Shown here: positions 13,101 to 23,200 of the stretch, piece after piece
Layout: each line of letters begins with the position of its first letter
Position numbering within the stretch: the first letter of the stretch is position 1
Assembly: GCA_022496805.1 (NCBI GenBank)
Contig: CM040085.1
Span: 36,485,811-36,549,810 of the forward strand
Direction of reading: 5' to 3'
Length of the DNA: 64,000 bases
Source: Pohlia nutans
Lineage: Eukaryota > Streptophyta > Bryopsida > Bryales > Mniaceae
Made by a program: the position numbers and the translations under genes
Notes under the pieces: generated by a model
The model's input: only the letters and a program-made list of their open reading frames with translations
The model's database searches: none
Told to the model about the DNA's origin: nothing

Positions 13101-13892
13101 AAACATGCATGGTGCACATTTCAGTACATTCTCAAAATCTTTCAATCCGCCTCAACTGATTTTCAGTTCAATGAATTTGCGAGCAATGAGATGCTTCTTT
13201 TAGAATTCCCTTGTAAAAACTGCTAAGATATATAACGAAACATCTTTCTCACAGAGCGTCGTGCTTACCCATGAGGATTCCTGAGAGTCGAAGTGCGAGC
13301 GGAACTGGAGGATTAAGAATCTGCTTGCTGTAAAGGAGGCAATCATATAAGATGAAATCACTATGGCCACGTCAATTTTTCTGTAGTAGCTATAATGAGG
13401 AAGGATCTTGCTATGACAGATATAAATAATACAGAACTGTGAAGACTATTTAATTACCATATCTGTGCGATGTTGATCTTGGCAGCCTTCGTCCTGTTGA
13501 TGTTCGCACGGATTGTAGCTGCAATCCTGCCAGTGGTAGAAGATATCTATAAATGATACTATTTAAACTGCCGCAACTGCGACAATGGGTGCTCCTTTTA
13601 CTAAATAAAAACACTTCACATTCACATAGGTTCTTCTACCTACGGAAGACGGGCCACTAAAGTTTTCGATCAATAATTAAGTGACGCTTCCATTCTTGAA
13701 AATGGTTTGCTGTCATTCTACTGTCAATGGTGCACATTAGGAAAGTACAGTACAGGGATTTGAAGAGCATTTTTCGGTAGTATATTGATCTCATGGTTGT
13801 GGAAAACAATGTAACGATCTTGTGCGCAGTAACACTCACCAAATCTGACCCATCGGGTGCTTCTTGCTGAGGAGTTGGTGTGAATAAAACAT
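7198..13892 (-). CDS. REC8: meiotic cohesin kleisin subunit, REC8/SYN1-like
   Basis: Kleisin that closes the SMC1-SMC3 ring and holds sister chromatids together in meiosis. Predicted coding exons (minus strand): 13892-13840, 13526-13458, 13327-13269, 13088-13044, 12742-12723, 12429-12356, 12024-11919, one unresolved, 11630-11589, 11325-11256, 11130-10994, 10724-10633, 10514-10329, 9854-9683, 9395-9247, 9088-8944, 8773-8671, 8493-8351, 8051-7973, 7558-7440 and 7298-7198. That is about 650 residues, close to Arabidopsis SYN1. The N-terminus MFYSHQLLSKKHPMGQIW, then ILNPPVPLALRLSGILMG, is the Rad21/Rec8 N-domain that binds SMC3. AAWIQDTSDI in the middle matches the REC8 rather than the RAD21 form. 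AGLDKTRAARMFYQIC is the C-terminal winged helix for SMC1. Phase is continuous throughout except around the missing exon between 11919 and 11630, which must be 3n+1 long. The last exon is uncertain because its residues do not resemble the family. The start codon follows a 3' splice site (CCTGTAG), so a leader intron is likely. Confidence 0.9.
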
Positions 13893-14189
13893 GTTGACCT
13901 ACAGGAAACAAGCGCCACGTTAAAATTTACGTCGCGATGTCATGCATCAATTCTGTGAAGCCCTGCTCAAGCTACTGCACGCGTCTCAGTTCCTTATTTC
14001 TTCAAACATCACTTTCATATCTCAGTATTCTTTTCAGTAATTTTTTAAGCGAAGCACGAGGATCCTTTAAAGCAGTACAGCACACTCGCAGGGAGCAATT
14101 TCTAAATATTCGCCTCAGAAACGTCGACTACAGAGCCAGACTAAACGATGACTACCTGCTCCAAGTTTCAGTGTTGAAACACCTCAGCA

Positions 14190-14822
14190 CTTAATCACTA
14201 AATGTCAAAAGAGCAGCTAAGCTACAGAGCGCAGCTACTGAAAATTAACTACAATTGAAAACACTACGCAGATTTCGCCTGACTGTCTTCCACATGCTGT
14301 CCGAGAGCTCTCAATCACGACTTCTGAGTGAAATTCTTTACAAAATCTAATTGGAAAATTGTACTAAAACTTGTAGAAAATAAAGAGATTTCAAGAACCG
14401 AAGAAAATCGCCTGCGCAATAAAAACTACGACACAATTTAAAAAGTCAAAGAACCGAAAACTGAAATTCAAAGATCGAAAAGGTTCTTACTGAATCAACG
14501 AGAATAACCGATGATTACCACTTATTAATCACTTAATGTCAAAAGAACAGCTAAGCTACAGCTAGAGCGCAGCCGCTGAAAATTTATTACAATTGAGAAC
14601 ACTACGCAGAATTCGCCGGACTCTTCCACGTACTGGAGAGCTCTCACTCACGACTTCTGAATGAAATTCATTGCAAATTCTAATTGAAAAATTGTACTGA
14701 AAATTGTAGAAAATGCAGAGATTCAAGAACCAAAGAAAATCGTCTGCGCAATATAAACCAATGTCAAAGAACCGAAGACTGCAAATTCAAAGGTCGAAAA
14801 GATGCTTACAGAATCAACGAGC
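14190..14822. repeat. direct duplication of about 330 bp upstream of REC8
   Basis: Copy 1 is about 14190-14503 and copy 2 about 14524-14822, offset 334 bp. Both share ATGTCAAAAGA, CAGCTAAGCTACAG, ACACTACGCAGA, TCACGACTTCTGA, AATTGTACTGAAA and AAAGAACCGAA, with many scattered differences. It lies within 1 kb of the REC8 start, so it may duplicate leader or promoter sequence. No coding signal. Confidence 0.75.
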
Positions 14823-15099
14823 CAGAAGAGAGACAAATGCAGCGCAAGCGTGAGCAAAGAGTTCGCTTAGAAATGGCAATGACCTTCGTCAGAACGGCAG
14901 GGAAGACCTTGGTCAGGGCGCCTTGAACACGACTACCCCGAGAAGCAGATGTCTCTGTGACGTTCATTTTGGCCGCATCTCTGTTGATTTGAGGAAGTCA
15001 TCTGAATTCGTAGATTCGCAACTGCAAGTCGCTGTTAGCCTAACAGAAAAGGTCGCTCTCCTTGAGCGGGGTTGGGCGGGGTTGTAAAACTGGAAGCCA

Positions 15100-15286
15100 G
15101 TAAACGGTAACTTATTCAAGCAAAGGTAACTTACTCAGGCAAAGGTAACTTCTTCAAGCAAAGGTAACTTTATAAGGAAAGTGTAAATTTCTCAGTAAAA
15201 GGTAACTGTATAAGGAAAAGGTAACTCAGGCAAACGTAAATTTCTCAAGATAAGGTAACTTTATAAGGCAAAGGTAAGAGCATACC
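15100..15286. repeat. degenerate minisatellite, about 20-bp unit
   Basis: About nine variants of a unit built on AAGGTAACTTATTCAAGCA. The unit varies among ACTTTATAAGG, AATTTCTCAG and ACTTACTCAGG. Non-coding, in the upstream region of the REC8 gene. Confidence 0.8.
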
Positions 15287-16233
15287 CACCGGTGACGCTA
15301 GTATCCGGCTATTTTTTGAACATGATATACTAACGCCAAAGGTTTAGTTACAAGACATATTCAAAGGTACTATACATTACCCAATAATAAAGTTACATCA
15401 TGGAGCTTTTCAATGTATTGTCAATACAATTGACTAAATGTATAATCTTGGAATCAAATTTGGACAAGTTGTAGTGCACAAGATGAACCACTCATACAAT
15501 TGAGTTTTGATTTAAAATAAAGAAAATTGAAAAACCTACTTTTATTTGAATTTCAAATCTTCAATTTTTATCCTTAATACAAACGAGTATAAAAACAAAT
15601 TTTGTTACTTATGGTACACTAAACTTTCAATGGAAAGAATGTAAATCCTCTTTAAAATCACGTGCAAAAAAATCATGAGTTTTGGGTTCATATTAACTAA
15701 AATATCAATGTTTGAGGTTTTCAATTCAAAATTGCTCAATTTGAATATAAGTTTAGTATTTTTTAATCTCATCCAAAAATTGTCCAAAATTATCCTTTTT
15801 CACACTTCAAAATATTATATATATAAAATTATAATTCAATTCTTTGAAAAGCTGAACAAACGTAACTTTATTGCTGGGTACTGTACATTGTGGGCAGTAT
15901 GTGTTGCAATTGTAGTCATTTTATTTATCACACAGTACTCTGCGCCACGTACACAAAGCACAGACAGTTGGGCTGCAAAACTAATTCTGAGCTCGCAAAG
16001 ACGTCCTTCATGTTTCGATCTACCTTACTGAAAACAAACCCCACTTCTGCAAACATGTTGAATTTTCAGCTGCTGTAATGAGTATCCTGTGAAACTATGT
16101 GGATTTCTTGATTCCGTGAAGCTGAAGGGTGGCCAACAAAGACGCTCCACTACTGTAGAACCCTGCGAGGCGTGCAAAAGCAAAGCTACTGTAGCAGGCT
16201 GTCTAATCTTTCAATCCACACCGTTCCAGAGCT
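15287..16233. other. intergenic, AT-rich
   Basis: No gene supported. It begins with AGAGCATACCCACC, which resembles the end of the MITE family at 26957 and 47572, but no partner end was found. Confidence 0.4.
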
Positions 16234-18602
16234 CTACTGCAAGGGAGCACCGATCCAGTCCGATCCCTCGGGTAACGAGTAGTCCATCGGAGGGTTTCCC
16301 GTCTGCAAATCTTGAATCCAGGCATCAAAGTCCTCGACAAAGCCGACATCATCTGCACTTGGCATACATTTGTCCAACACTGAAAGCACGCGGAGTGGGT
16401 CCTCCTTGGTCAAAGGTTCTGACTTCGTCCGTGATACATGCGCCTGGCATCATGCGTCAGTTAGCTCCACGTGTCACTCAATCACTACAGTGTCGCCTTG
16501 TCAATAACAAATTACCGACACCAGAGTTAAAAATAAAAATAAAAACCCGGGTCAGTGGCGCGATTCCAGGCATGATCTCGTTGACCAGGAACCGTGAATC
16601 AATGCTGCCGGGCATGATCCCTGGATTCTTTACGCTGGAGTGGAAGAAAGTCTCAATCAGGTCCTTCTCCTCAACTTCAACTTCTCCTCAACTTCAACTT
16701 CTCCTCAACTTCTCCACGCTGCGTCCATCCCAGTTGCCAAAGCTCCTTGATTTTGCTCAACGACCACCTTCACCATAATGCGCGCACCTCGTTCCGCTTT
16801 GTAAGTTTCCATGATGTGCAGGCCTCGGAGATGACACCAAGATGACATATTACTTGATGAAGGAAGCTTGGCCTTCAAAAAGCCGAAAAAAGAAACCCAT
16901 AACAACAATGACCCTTTTAGGCATAGACCTGCGTAGGAAAGATAATTCTATTTGAAGCTTCATGCACTAGCATGCAAGCTTATATTTGTGCTCTGAAGAC
17001 TCCATATCTTGACATTGCACCCATCCACGTAAAAACCAATAGCCAACATCAACAGCCATAGCCAATCATTGTGAAAAAAACATACCGTTGATTCAAATGC
17101 TGCCAGTGTTGAATCAATTCCACCAGGAGTTGTGACCACTACATTGTTTGGCCCTGCTTCTGGATGTTGATCACCACGCCCACCAAATGTATTCCCTGTT
17201 GTAGTCATGTTTCAGTACTAGAAGATGGAAACAACATCCACTACCTCAAAATTTGAAGGCAATAGTTGGACCCTAAGCCCTAAATCTTGCACAAAGCAGA
17301 TGAGCAGGATAAGGAGTTTGCATTACCCAACATTAATGTGCATGATCCAAAACCACTGCCCATCTTCCACAGGTTTGGCACACTGTCAGCTACCTCACTC
17401 CGTCTCTTCTTTGGTGTCGGTGGGCAGTGATCACGAATCTGGTTGTACCAGTCTTCTTTGAAGCAAGGTGACTGCTTGCGCCCCATAGCTTGGAAGTCCT
17501 TCTCCTTTAGCTCCTCAAATTCCTTCTCGTTGGTATCGCAATACTTCTTAATTGAGCGGTATGACCCCTTCAGTGTATCCATCTTGTCTCGACATTCCTT
17601 CCATGTCCTTCCGTGCACTTCCTGGGATATGGCCTCCCATTGATACTGGTATAGCATTCCACTGGAAGTACCCTCAATCTTGTGCTTCTGAGAAACTACT
17701 TGCAACAGTAAGACATCAGTTTCTTCAGCAGTCCAAGTCTTCGAGCGCTTCTTCTGTTTCTTTTGTTGTGCTTGCCCTCCATCTTCGTTCCCTCCTGCAG
17801 CTGGAGACGCCAACGACGAACTACCACCACTTCCTGACTGGTTTACAACAATGACTTTGTCTTCTTTGTTGGCCGGAAGAGCATGCCCCTCTTCTTGAGC
17901 AACTTCAGTTTGAGAGCCATCGCCGTTGTGTTCCGTGTTGTGCTGCAGATCAAGTAGTGCAGCCTCCATCTCAACCACTGAAACAAACATCAATCAAATC
18001 ATACTAGAACCAGTTAGCTTCACATAATAGTTCGCAATGCAATACATATTTTACATCGAGGAATTGATGCATATATGTGTCGTTTCAAGGGAAGGAGACT
18101 ACATCACATATTCCAACATATTACATCATCACAACATGACCAATAGGGTCTATGCCTCGAGTCTAAGATGCCTTGGATACCGGTAGTTTAAGCTTCCTCC
18201 ACTCTGAATTTCATTTCAGGAGTCCCATGAACAAGGTTTTCAGGATTTCAATCTATTTTAAACAATTTCACTAAAAGGATTCTCGAAGTGATGCATGGGA
18301 AGGTCTCCCTGAGCTCACAATGATTGCGTAGAACAAGACTCAACTTAGTCAAGACACAGCTCTAAAGAAATGTTGAATCCTGTTACTAACTAATTGTACG
18401 TTGTGATTCAAAGAGCCTTACCACTGTCGGTAACTTCCATCATGTGACTTGAGGTTGTGATGTCAACAATATTCTCGTGAACACCATCTTCTGGCACAAC
18501 TTCCTGCATCTCCCGTGCTCGTATTGCCAGAATGTTCTTGTCCAGCGTCTTCGGGTATGGAAGACTGCACTCCAGAGTCATGGGATCATCCAGGAAGCGC
18601 AT
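16234..18602 (-). CDS. trihelix (Myb/SANT-like) DNA-binding protein
   Basis: Predicted nuclear DNA-binding protein. Exon 1 is 18602-18422 (about 60 residues, starting MRFLDDPMTLECSLPYPKT). Exon 2 is 17977-17327 and joins in phase. It has an acidic, Ser/Gly-rich linker, a basic QQKKQKKRSK stretch (likely nuclear signal), then at about residues 140-240 the trihelix domain. That domain shows TWTAEETDVLLLQVVSQ, YQWEAISQEVHGRTWKECRDK and TLKGSYRSIKKY, with the spaced aromatic residues of the fold. Exon 3 is 17195-17086. Farther on, an open segment ends in phase at 16547 (VEEKDLIETFFHSSVKNPG and EIMPGIAPLTR), and a last exon 16443-16234 ends DYSLPEGSDWIGAPLQ and TAG. The junction of exon 3 to this C-terminal part is unresolved because a 17-bp tandem repeat there breaks the frame. 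The 3' part could belong to a separate gene or a decayed one. Target genes unknown. Confidence 0.7.
16665..16715. repeat. 17-bp tandem repeat, three units
   Basis: Three head-to-tail units of TTCTCCTCAACTTCAAC (the last partial), read as EVEEK-like codons on the minus strand. Seventeen is not a multiple of three, so copy number decides the frame. It falls between coding-looking segments of the trihelix gene. Confidence 0.9.
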
Positions 18603-18867
18603 CTTGTAATCCTGCTTCAATTATACAGTAGAGCCGCTAAAACCTGAAATGAATTGCAGACGCAAAGCTCAAATGAGTCATCCAGAGACAAATACACATA
18701 ACAAATGCAATTGGTGATGAGTCTCAAACTAGATCAAAGACATCCAAGGTCTGCCTACAGGATAATTCTCTACGCCTTTAGTCTTGTAACACAAGTGCAA
18801 ACCATGACAAGCAAGGAAGCTTTATACACATCCATTGCAAACACTTCCTTTAGGCTTTCCTTCGTTC

Positions 18868-19097
18868 TTAACCCCTAAGCGTCTTAAACTTTGCATCACT
18901 AAACTTTGCAACGGTGGCATTTTCTCATTTTACCTCGGTTTTCTAATTGCAATACTACAAGATCTTGTTCTATACTCCACGATCAACAGTGTCGATTGTG
19001 TCAAACTGAAGTCATTTTCACACAAACAAATGATTTGCAACAGGGGATCCAATTTTCCTACACTAAAGAAAATTCACAGTGGACGCTTAGGGGTTAA
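18868..19097. mobile_element. TTAA-flanked miniature transposon, family F
   Basis: TTAA-CCCCTAAGCGTC at the left and GACGCTTAGGGG-TTAA at the right are a perfect 12-bp inverted repeat with duplicated TTAA. About 230 bp, non-coding. The clearest example of the termini in the window. It lies upstream of the trihelix gene. Confidence 0.95.
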
Positions 19098-20121
19098 GAC
19101 CTTCAATTATTTAGCATGTGGCATCCATGTAGCGATGCTCACGTCTGGATACGAGCACCTCTACGAAATCTAAAATAGGGTTTAGCTGAACATATGCCGG
19201 GAGGGGGTGAGCATGAAATTGATGAAGACGCAAGCGCAGGTTCACGAGAATCAAGCAAAGAGGCGCAGAAGATGAGATGGGTGCCTTAAAGTTCGTGCCG
19301 ACAACAAGCTCCTAGTGTGCCTGATTCACCTGCTTCGCTATCAATTCTTGAACCCTAATTCCTAAACCGATGAGCAGATGTGATGCATCAATTGAGTCAG
19401 AATTGCAAGTGCACACTTTGTGGGAGCTTCAGAGTCGTCGCCATGGCTGCTCCGGAATACAGACAATCGCCATCGGAACTCATCCAGCAAAGGAGGGCCA
19501 TACCGCACCCCACAAGCCAGAACATACAACCGGAACAGCTACAGTGACCTTGGAGTGCGCACGGTCAACTTATTTAATACTTAAATTTGTAAATTTGTCA
19601 AAAACATTCATTTTTGCAAGAATCTTTTTCCTTCATGCATTCTACTCATCACCTTGGGACTCCACTTGTCCAATTAGCTACTGACAGTGAAGTCCTGTTG
19701 GGTGTAGAATATGCTGTACCATCTACTGTGGGGCCAGGCAGAGCCATTGCATGCTACTGAATGTTAGGAATTCAAGCTTTGTACAAAAATCGTCAAATAA
19801 TCAAGCCAGTCACACCGTCGAAGAATAGACAAAAGTCATATTTTTAGAATATTTGAGTGAACTACATCCAATTCATAGAACTCCGATTGTAAGTTATGGA
19901 AATTGTTTATTATCCAGATGCCGGCTCTCTCTGGGTTAAATGAAACAATTATAGATTCTCCTTGGGCTCTTGCTTCATTTTACATCGATTAGAAAAAAAA
20001 AAAGCCAAAGATTTGATAACAGAAGCATCATTACTATCTCTTAATTTGTAATACACCCATACAAATTCAATGCATTATATAAAATAAAAATTTGAAAAAA
20101 AAATTGTCGTACAAGAATGTT
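19098..20121. other. intergenic between CAX 3' end and trihelix 5' end
   Basis: The part at 19190-19560 has higher GC and probably holds the promoter and leader of the trihelix gene, which reads away from it on the minus strand. AACCCTAA motifs occur near 19352. No other gene recognised. Confidence 0.4.
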
Positions 20122-20167
20122 ACCCAAAGATGGGCAGTGACCTCACCCAAAGATGGGCAGTGACCTC
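20122..20167. repeat. 23-bp perfect tandem duplication
   Basis: Two identical copies of a 23-bp unit containing AAAGATGGGCAGTGACCTC, just beyond the CAX stop codon and probably in its 3' untranslated region. Confidence 0.95.
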
Positions 20168-20248
20168 AAAATGGTTGTGTGAGTCATTCGGGGTTGAATG
20201 GAACAATAGGTCTTCCTTGGGCTCCTGCTTTGTACAAAGTTTGCTAAC

Positions 20249-23200
20249 TCATAAGCTCACTGGAATGGGAGGATCTACATGTACAAAGAAGCTGGTCCCT
20301 ACAATGAAATAGCATAGCACCAGCATGACACCTTTGAAGTAATTTGCAGTTCCTTCCTGCCAAACACCGTGGCAATGTGTCACTCTCTTAGAACACAACC
20401 AAAACTCCCGGGGGTGCACCCTACATTATGTTTGAGAATCACGTGTGTTCATGACCCCTTCTAAAAACCCCATGTATGCGAAGGGGTTTTATGTCTAAAA
20501 ACCTTTGTATACAGATCTATTCCATTCTAAATATATGTTTAATGTAAGTATACGTCAATATTTTCAGCTCTAAATATGTTTACTATATGTATACATCATA
20601 CGATAGTGTTCAAATTAATATCCATTCTGTGCACTCACATTATATTTTTACGTGTTTAGTACAGTGCACCCCTGGGCCAAAACTAAATTCCAGGAAAACT
20701 TAAACACACCATACTATTTAGAACAAGTTTAAAAAATATGTTGAATGCAAGGCTTGTTGATTTTTAACCTTTAAAGAACATATGCTTCCCAAATTCCACA
20801 TCCAAAATCACTTTAAACTCCATTTTAAGCATAATTCTCTTTCTACTATTTGGGAATGTTCAATTCTAAAAAAATATGGATCCCTCAAAGGTGCTCAGTT
20901 TGACATTAACCAAACCCCATTTGATGCAATGGAGTAGAAGCTACGAGCAAGATTCTCCCAAAATACTATCAAGCCCGTGGAACTTGCAAAGTTGTTTAAG
21001 GGTTTTAACCCTGGAAAGGCCCTTGGGGTCCCTCTCTACAACCCGTATTTAGTCCTATAATTGTACAATTATGGTTCAATAAATGAATTGTGATATAGTG
21101 TTATATACTGCTGAAAAGTGTTTGGTCATTGTTATTTTAATCAAATACCACCAAATACAAAATATACTATATGGCCGCAAAGGGCTTTTGGGCCGTTCAA
21201 AGGTTAACGCAAAAAAATTAAAAAATGAAGTGATGAATCATACCAGCAACATGAATGCCACCACAAGTACAGAGATAAAGAGCACCGCTGTCTCAAACAA
21301 CTCAAAGTTGAGATCCATGGACACTCCCATAGGCCATCCAAGGAGAACACAGACAGGAATCTGCAGTGTCAAATATGTTTGAAATTAAAACAAGAATAAA
21401 AACTTAACCCATAAAGTACTGCTCTACATTTGGGGTACTGCATTTTTCTTTTACTTATAATGCATGGTAACGTAAAACAAAGTTAAGAAAACATGATACT
21501 CTTCTTTTGATCCATATTTTGTTATTTGTTCTTACACTGACTCTTTCATAGGTCTATTAAATAGAAGAAAAATACGAAAAAAATACATACGTGCAAAAAT
21601 GGCTCCTCGGTCTTTTAGAGGTTGAACTGAAAAGAGATGTTCTTTTGGACACGGCTAGAATCTCACATTGAGAAATGTTGATGACCCTCTTATTAGGGTT
21701 TGTCACTGAATATTTAACCCCTTAAGGACCAAGGATTCATCGTTTTAAAATGACAGATTACATTGATTGTATTCTGAAAAATACAATTGAGATGAGACTA
21801 AATTTTATATCACTGGAATCAGTGAAGAACAGTGCATATGTTGGTAAAAAAACAAACGAATTTGAAGAAAAGGAAGTCTACATAGAACCTACTCAAAACT
21901 GCTATAAAAAAACATGAGGTCCAATTTGGGCTTCTTGGTCTTTGGGGGTTAAGGTAGAAATGATGTTCTCACCACAAGCATAGCTATTTGAGTGGAGGAA
22001 CCAATTGCCACAGCTAAGGAGAGGTCCTGGCATTGCACAAGATATAAAAAAAAAGCCATCAGTTCTGGTTTTGGAATATGGGGACTTAGGCCCACTTTAC
22101 ACTTGGGGCCCATTGTGGGTCCAATTCAAAGTTTTCAAATTTCAACCAATAAGGTTTTTGGAAACTAGCAAATTGGACCCAAAGAGTTCAAATACTAGCC
22201 AGCACTTGACCTGTAGTTTTTCTCATCCTACATAGTGGTATATGTGGCACAAATATGGTGGCAAAACTTTGGGCTAGCTCCAAGAAATTGAGTCAAAGTT
22301 GAAATCACATGCATTAAGTAATTGTGAAATTGAGACTTCACTCATGTTCAAGGGTCTTACACTTAGAGGCCCAAATATCAACCCACTTGCAAAAAAAAAG
22401 TTCATTTGTTCTTATCAATTGGATTGACTCCAATGATGAACGGGTATTGGACAAAGGATCCTTAAATGCAGACTCTTATTGGATTTGGTAAGGGTCGGGT
22501 AAAAGTAAGACCTCAAATCCAACAATAGCCTATATTCTAGAAATCTATGGTCAATACTTGTCCATCACTTGTTGGCTCCCAAATGACTAAGTACCACATG
22601 TAAAGCAAGCCTTAGCCCAACAATGTAGAGCCCAAGCCAAAAATCACAGCGAGATTTTGAATTTAAAAAAATTATGTTCTCACATTAACTAATAGAATGG
22701 GTATGTGAGAGACTATGGGGACGGATCACTTGGAAAACCCATTCCAGTAGTGTCAAATCCACCATCATGTACCGGTGGTGTACATTCTAGACCAAAAATG
22801 TACGCCATTGGTACATGAGGCCAAAAGTGTTGACAAGTGCATTGAATGATGGAAAACGCACCAGCTTATCTTTGATTGCAAATATAATAGCACTTGTATG
22901 CTCAGTGGCATTCCCCACAATTGGCAAAATGACGACACTGATAAATTCAACAGGTATGTGCCACGCCTCTGAAGCTCCCTGTCAGTAGATCATTAGCTGC
23001 AATTTTCTTTTTGAATTACTCCCTCCATCCCATATTACTTGACACTTTTGGGTCAAAGGAAAACATTAAGGATTTGTTGCAAGATTTTACGTGTATGGAG
23101 TTCAATTATATCCAATTATGTTCACATAATTTTGCACCAAGTGGACGTTCTCTATGACCTCATCAAAGACAATAACATTGGCCCAAAGACCATCGTGAAT

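Noticed and set aside
16089..16778. Open frame of 229 codons on the + strand
   Set aside because: It is antisense to minus-strand exons of the trihelix region that end in phase with splice sites and a stop. Its composition (Ser/Pro/Arg) fits a shadow frame.
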